Position numbers and translations under genes: made by a program. Of a DNA stretch of 64,000 bases, positions 60,107 to 64,000 are shown one piece after another. The stretch lies in NCBI RefSeq assembly GCF_009905725.1, contig NZ_JAAAKV010000008.1, positions 248,001 through 312,000 on the forward strand, given 5' to 3'. The stretch is from Emticicia sp. CRIBPO. GTDB lineage: Bacteria; Bacteroidota; Bacteroidia; Cytophagales; Spirosomataceae. The notes under the pieces are model-generated. The model was not told the DNA's origin, searched no databases, and saw only the letters and a program-made list of their open reading frames with translations. Positions within the stretch are counted from its first letter, which is position 1; each line of letters opens with the position of its first letter.

Positions 60107-60480
60107 TGGAGACGCAGGGATTCGAACCCTGGTCCGAACATGGCCACCGTCAGGCCTTCTACATGTTTAGCCAATCATAGTTTTCGAAGATTGCAAGCCG
60201 TTTGGCATACCTAAACAATCCCTTATCTTCTCGTGTACTATTCTGAGATCAGAAGTCCGTCTCTGAACGCCTCTCTATTTACGACGCCCCTAAACCCAAC
60301 GCAACAGAGGTTAGCTTTGGAGGAACGTGGCGAATGCTAATTTACTCCGAAATTAAGCAGCCATGGCATACTGAGTATTGCCAGTTGTTGTTCGGTAGAT
60401 TTTTTGAATGGAGACCTTCCACCAACTCCATACATGCTTATACCTGCAGCCGCATCACGCCGTCAAAACCAGTCGCCCCC
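60107..60480 (-). ncRNA. ssrA: Transfer-messenger RNA (tmRNA)
   Basis: tmRNA rescues stalled ribosomes by tagging the unfinished protein. The 5' end GGGGGCG pairs with CGTCTCC near the 3' end to form the acceptor stem, allowing G-U pairs, which sets the boundaries (374 nt). The T arm GGGTTCGAATCCC is clear. The 5' region contains GACTGGTTTTGACGG. The tag reading frame lies at 60382-60353: codons for Gly-Asn-Thr-Gln-Tyr-Ala-Met-Ala-Ala, then TAA. After the discriminator base the sequence continues as CTG, so CCA is not encoded. A strong terminator follows. Confidence 0.95.
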
Positions 60481-60758
60481 GGATTGCAGTAGATAGGAAA
60501 CGTCCTGTTTGCGTTGAAAAGTTCCGGTTGATGAAAAGAAATTTATGAACTCCTGGCATTTTTCGGATGGTTTACTGTTAAAATTCTTATAACTAGTTGG
60601 TTATGGAAAGCTTTTTTTAGAATTTTCCTGAGTGAATTTAAATACGTCCGCCAGTGCTTATCAACAATTCAGTCCCAAGGCTATTTTGCCGATATTATAC
60701 GCATTGCATAGTCTATTTATACGATATCAGAAACAAACTCATATTTCTGATACAAGAA

Positions 60759-60790
60759 AATCCCTGCAGAACCTATTTTCAGCAGGGATT
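60759..60790 (-). terminator. Terminator of the hypothetical gene at 60807
   Basis: AATCCCTGC (60759-60767) and GCAGGGATT (60782-60790) form the stem, and on the minus strand TTTTC follows. The remaining 300 bases between ssrA and this gene hold no supported gene. Confidence 0.7.
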
Positions 60791-60806
60791 AGTTCCCGGA
60801 AGTGTC

Positions 60807-61214
60807 TCAATCATCGTCCATGAGGCCGTAATCTTTTTCTTCTTCCACTGTTTCGATGGTAGTTTGTTCGCCTGCCTCGTTGAGTTTTTCCAGTGTCCAG
60901 TCGTCTGTTTTGATGGTTTGTATCCAGATGCCCCCGGCCTGTCTGAATAGCTGCACATTCAGCCCGAAAATATCATAAAATGCCTTTTCAACTTCTCCGG
61001 CTGTGTGTTGTGGTTCTATGCTGATGGTATCGAGCGTATATTTTGTCCTGATGCCGTCAATCATCGTGGCCGCAGGCCAGATCAGTGTATCCTCCGAACC
61101 CTCGTCGTGCTGATGTGGAATTTTGTAGAACTTCAGCTTCAGATACGGAAATGCCTCTCTGAAACTTTTCTGAAGGGTACTTACCTGATCTCCTTTTTTA
61201 ATATTGATTTCCAT
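60807..61214 (-). CDS. Conserved-type hypothetical acidic protein
   Basis: A 135-residue soluble protein without a signal peptide. I do not recognise a named domain. The first 115 residues look like a compact alpha/beta fold (EINIKKGDQVSTLQKSFREA, then PYLKLKFYKIPHQHDEGSED, and AGEVEKAFYDIFGLNVQLFR). The last 20 residues are strongly acidic (EEEKDYGLMDDD). The start ATG at 61214 fits the first strand. It has a -7 box 23 bases upstream and its own terminator, so it is expressed alone. Such short proteins next to ssrA are found in other Bacteroidota, but I cannot name a function from sequence. Confidence 0.75.
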   Translation of the reverse strand: MEINIKKGDQVSTLQKSFREAFPYLKLKFYKIPHQHDEGSEDTLIWPAATMIDGIRTKYTLDTISIEPQHTAGEVEKAFYDIFGLNVQLFRQAGGIWIQTIKTDDWTLEKLNEAGEQTTIETVEEEKDYGLMDDD

Positions 61215-61237
61215 GATCGTGCTATTTGATATGTAAT

Positions 61238-61245
61238 CAAAGTTA
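61238..61245 (-). promoter_or_regulatory. Likely -7 box of the hypothetical gene
   Basis: On the minus strand TAACTTTG matches TAnnTTTG, 24 bases upstream of the start codon at 61214. Confidence 0.5.
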
Positions 61246-61616
61246 AAATATCATTCCGCGGTATATGATGACGGATGCAATACAGGAATATGATTTGTGT
61301 CATTTTTCGGCTGTCGGCTTCCCCGCGTCTTCAAACGCTCCAGATGAGAACGCCTAGTAAGCGTACTTCGGTCTTTGACCGGGATTGTTGAAGTGAAAAT
61401 GAGATGGTGTCTTCAACGAATGAGTTTCATATATTTATCATAACATCGATATATTATTGTGAGGTGCTAATTGATAAACAATTGCTCGCTTTAAGACTAT
61501 CACAGTCAGAGTTTTTGAAAATATTTTTCCGTAAAATAAGTTTCTATAAAAAAAAGATTTGCCTAATAGTTTTTTTTTACTTGTTTTGCGAACACATAAA
61601 TATTAACGACATACAT
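61246..61616. other. Gene-free stretch upstream of the SGNH gene pair
   Basis: About 370 bases with no supported gene. Base composition shifts here from balanced to AT-rich, which continues through the two genes that follow. I find no clear TAnnTTTG box for the downstream genes. Confidence 0.5.
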
Positions 61617-62867
61617 ATGCACAAAACTTTATTCTTGCTCACGTTAGCAGCGAGTATGCAATTTAGCAAAACTTATAGTCAGACTACTGACTTAGGAAAG
61701 CTCACTAAGGTTAATGGCTCTTCACCCGTTTATATTGCTATCGGGTCTTCCCTGTCGGCAGGGGTACGTGATGGTGGCGTATATGCCGCGGCACAACAAA
61801 CTTCATTTCCTGCTTTGCTCGCCCAACAAATGGGAATCAACGATTTTAAACTACCGATACTTGAGGGTAATGGAACCGGAAAAAAGACAGTTACATCTAG
61901 TAAAAATGGTCTTCTAAAATTTCAGGAAATTAAGGGCTTAGATGACACAAATAGAGATACTAAACTACCGAAAGTAACTACCGAAGTAAATAATTTGGCA
62001 ATACCATATCAGAAGGTATTAAGTCTGGCTCTATCAGAAGAAGATACTAAAGATTGGTTTCCCACCTTCAGTAAGAGAGAATTTAAGCATTTAGATAGGT
62101 TGCTTGAAAATGGGAATGAAAAAAAACAAAATTATTATAAAAGCCTCGATGCTCGATTAAAGCAAATTGACTTTTTTACATATGAGCTTGGCATGCAGGA
62201 TTTTATAGAACTATTTAACTTCGGAACTTACCTTCAGGATATTAGTTTTCTGACTTTTGACCGGGAAGGTTATTTCCCGGAAGATGAAATCTTGCAATTA
62301 CTTATAAGAAAAGGGGCAAAGGGGGTCATTGCCAATGTACCAGAGGTTTTCAAATTACCATATTATAATACTTATACTTATGATCAATTGGAAGAAAATT
62401 TTGGGAAACAATTTTTTATTCAGCGATACAATAAAAACGATGTTAGGATAGCAAAAAAGGGTGATTTATTTCTGCCATCAAAAAATATTACTAATATACT
62501 GGAAGGAGGAAGTTCTCAAGGGTTAAACATTGATAACCCCATTTTTGATGAAGATGTAATAGGTGTGGAAGAACGCTGGAGTGTTCGAACTTATAATGAA
62601 TGGTTAAATTATTTAGCAAAAAAAAATAATTTGCCTTTAGTCGACTTGTATGCTCTTTATGAAAAGATTCTGGAGGGTAATTACATAACAGATGATGGTA
62701 TACCCGTAAATCCAAAGTATCCTCAAGGGAACTTTTTTTCATCTGACGGTCTAACACCTACTTCTTTTGGGCAAGCAGTAATTACAAATGAGTTTATTAA
62801 GGTGATAAATTCGTCTTATAGCTCTAATATTCCTTTAGTAGCCACCAAGTTATATTTGGCAAAATAA
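61617..62867 (+). CDS. Exported SGNH/GDSL-like hydrolase with altered active-site motifs
   Basis: A Sec signal peptide (about residues 1-21, MHKTLFLLTLAASMQFSKTY) leads into an SGNH-type fold: YIAIGSSLSAGVRDGG (residues 39-54) has the nucleophile Ser45 of the GDS motif, with Asp replaced by Ser. Block III reads LGMQDFIELF where GxND is expected. The C-terminal block is SSDGLTPTSFGQAVITNEF: Asp377 is present but the usual catalytic His three residues on is Thr380. Activity is therefore uncertain. The frame is open upstream to 61404, but the ATG at 61617 begins a good signal peptide. Length 416. Codon use is AT-rich compared with the rest of the window, which suggests transfer. A second SGNH-type gene follows after 24 bases. 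Confidence 0.7.
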   Translation: MHKTLFLLTLAASMQFSKTYSQTTDLGKLTKVNGSSPVYIAIGSSLSAGVRDGGVYAAAQQTSFPALLAQQMGINDFKLPILEGNGTGKKTVTSSKNGLLKFQEIKGLDDTNRDTKLPKVTTEVNNLAIPYQKVLSLALSEEDTKDWFPTFSKREFKHLDRLLENGNEKKQNYYKSLDARLKQIDFFTYELGMQDFIELFNFGTYLQDISFLTFDREGYFPEDEILQLLIRKGAKGVIANVPEVFKLPYYNTYTYDQLEENFGKQFFIQRYNKNDVRIAKKGDLFLPSKNITNILEGGSSQGLNIDNPIFDEDVIGVEERWSVRTYNEWLNYLAKKNNLPLVDLYALYEKILEGNYITDDGIPVNPKYPQGNFFSSDGLTPTSFGQAVITNEFIKVINSSYSSNIPLVATKLYLAK

Positions 62868-62891
62868 TTTCAACACTGAAAGTTTAAAATA

Positions 62892-64000
62892 ATGAAAAGT
62901 ACCATAATATTATTTATTATATCGATAGTCATAGGATCAAATACCTATTCACAAGATATTTCATTTCCTATAGACAGAGCTGTTTTTCAAAGAAGTTCAA
63001 ATGCAGCAACGGCCACTGCAACAGTTACATTTGCGGGGGAATTTACGGAATCTGCAAGTGGTTCAGGAACAACAAACAATGCCACTTATGAAATAAGAAG
63101 ACTGCGAATTGATGGAGTGGATTTAGGAGCATATACTGGTCCAGTTTCATTTAGTGGTACAGAGAAAACCAGAATAGGTACAAGTGTTGGATATACCTAT
63201 TATTTTACCTTAAATATACCTACTGGCTGGTACCAGTTTAACTTAAAGAACGGCTCAAATAGTGTAGTAAAATCAATAAAGTTTGGCGTGGGGGAAGTAT
63301 TTATCATAGCAGGGCAAAGCAATGCACAAGGTTATGGGGCAACAGGTTTTGGTTATTCGGGCGTTAATAATACTTTTGATTGTGTAGTATCTCTTAAGAA
63401 TGTTCAAAATATAAGTACGGATGGTGGAGGAGTAGGATATGTGTCAGACTATGTAAATCTAGAACGTCCGGTTTTTGGCTTACTTCGATATACTACAGAT
63501 ATTGCTAATCCAGGTAATAATAATCCATGGATCGGGCCTAATTGTACGAGAACATGGTATTACCTTCATTTAGGAGAATGGCTAGCTAAAATGCACGGGG
63601 TTAATCCCCTTACCACAACAAATGGTAACTATACTACTCAACCACCAGTTCCTATCATGTTTTATAATGTGGCAGTAGCCGGAACAAGTATTAATAATTG
63701 GGAGGGGGCTATGAAAAAAACGAAAGGTTTTTTTAACAGTACTTATACTAATCCTTTAAACAACACAAACAATCCTTATTCTATTCCTAATATAACAGAT
63801 TATCCGTCAGTAATTCCCTGGGGTTTTACTACAGATTATGATAAACTGTTTACTGTCTTTAAAAACGTTCTTAGTTTTTATGGTGGAATGTTTGGTGTAA
63901 GGACAGTCATTTGGCATCAGGGGGAAGCCGAAACAAAAACATTATTAAATATAAATAAGTCAGGTATTTATAAGTTACAAGGCACTGTTCCCTCTGGTTA
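62892..64000 (+). CDS. Exported SGNH-type carbohydrate esterase (sialate O-acetylesterase-like), 5' part
   Basis: The gene starts at the ATG at 62892 and the frame is open to the window edge, so the C-terminus is missing. A signal peptide (MKSTIILFIISIVIGSNTYS) is followed by a beta-rich N-terminal domain of about 110 residues (Ser/Thr/Ala-rich ATATATVTFAGEFTESASG), then the esterase block GEVFIIAGQSNAQGYG (the Ser of GQSN is the nucleophile), YNVAVAGTSINNW and TVIWHQGEAET, which is the typical block of the sialate O-acetylesterase/CE family (oxyanion region). The last His/Asp block would lie beyond the window. It probably removes acetyl groups from glycans. Like its upstream neighbour it is AT-rich. 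Confidence 0.8.
   Translation, partial: MKSTIILFIISIVIGSNTYSQDISFPIDRAVFQRSSNAATATATVTFAGEFTESASGSGTTNNATYEIRRLRIDGVDLGAYTGPVSFSGTEKTRIGTSVGYTYYFTLNIPTGWYQFNLKNGSNSVVKSIKFGVGEVFIIAGQSNAQGYGATGFGYSGVNNTFDCVVSLKNVQNISTDGGGVGYVSDYVNLERPVFGLLRYTTDIANPGNNNPWIGPNCTRTWYYLHLGEWLAKMHGVNPLTTTNGNYTTQPPVPIMFYNVAVAGTSINNWEGAMKKTKGFFNSTYTNPLNNTNNPYSIPNITDYPSVIPWGFTTDYDKLFTVFKNVLSFYGGMFGVRTVIWHQGEAETKTLLNINKSGIYKLQGTVPSG

Noticed and set aside
60632-60950. Plus-strand frames between ssrA and the hypothetical gene
   Set aside because: They overlap the terminator at 60759-60790 and the antisense of the real minus-strand gene, and have low-complexity composition.

Overview
The window looks like a chromosomal segment of a Bacteroidota bacterium, most likely a member of the Cytophagales (Spirosomaceae-like). 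The evidence is promoters of the TAnnTTTG type with an upstream TTG/TTTG, a SusC/SusD pair, many TonB-type outer-membrane barrels, a ribosomal protein S16 with a long acidic tail, AraC-type regulators, and a tmRNA whose tag ends in YAMAA. Genus and species cannot be fixed from the sequence alone.

Layout. 0-7 kb is core housekeeping: the end of a DUF4403 protein, the RNase P RNA, rpsP-rimM-trmD, gyrA and a TPR protein. 7.2-9.3 kb is a small accessory patch with an anchored orphan protein, a decayed radC fragment fused to the tail of an Rpn-type nuclease and carrying a 145-bp tandem duplication, a remnant of a second copy of the neighbouring XRE regulator, and the intact regulator with a two-helix membrane protein. 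dapD follows, then an 800-bp gene-free stretch studded with TACTAAT/ATTAGTA heptamers, then gapA. 12.2-20.8 kb is a six-gene minus-strand operon: a large TPR protein, an outer-membrane barrel, an HU/SPOR inner-membrane protein, a TonB-like protein, folC and trmB. An M61 peptidase and a cellobiose-2-epimerase-like enzyme lie next to it.

24.3-37.6 kb is the most distinctive region. A SusC/SusD pair is followed by two copies of an RraA-family aldolase plus enolase-superfamily (mandelate racemase type) enzyme module, and by a BASS-family transporter. Divergent from these are an AraC regulator and a gluconokinase-type FGGY kinase. All four enzymes begin with an export-type N-terminus (Tat-like for the two enolase-superfamily proteins, Sec-like for the two RraA proteins). 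I infer that an acidic sugar is taken up across the outer membrane, dehydrated and cleaved in the periplasm, and that the small keto-acid products are imported by the BASS carrier.

37.6-57.5 kb carries a TPR lipoprotein, an M3 oligopeptidase, an exported dehydrogenase-like propeller fused to an azurin-type copper domain with a DUF1080/PA14 partner, a nucleotidyltransferase, a lysA / glutaryl-CoA-dehydrogenase-like / Gfo-Idh-MocA operon, a PhoD-type phosphatase, an M42 aminopeptidase, a GlxA-type regulator, two tandem SRPBCC proteins, a membrane di-iron hydroxylase, and a two-component system downstream of an outer-membrane barrel. The end of the window holds the tmRNA gene, a conserved hypothetical gene, and two AT-rich SGNH-hydrolase-type genes; the last runs off the edge.
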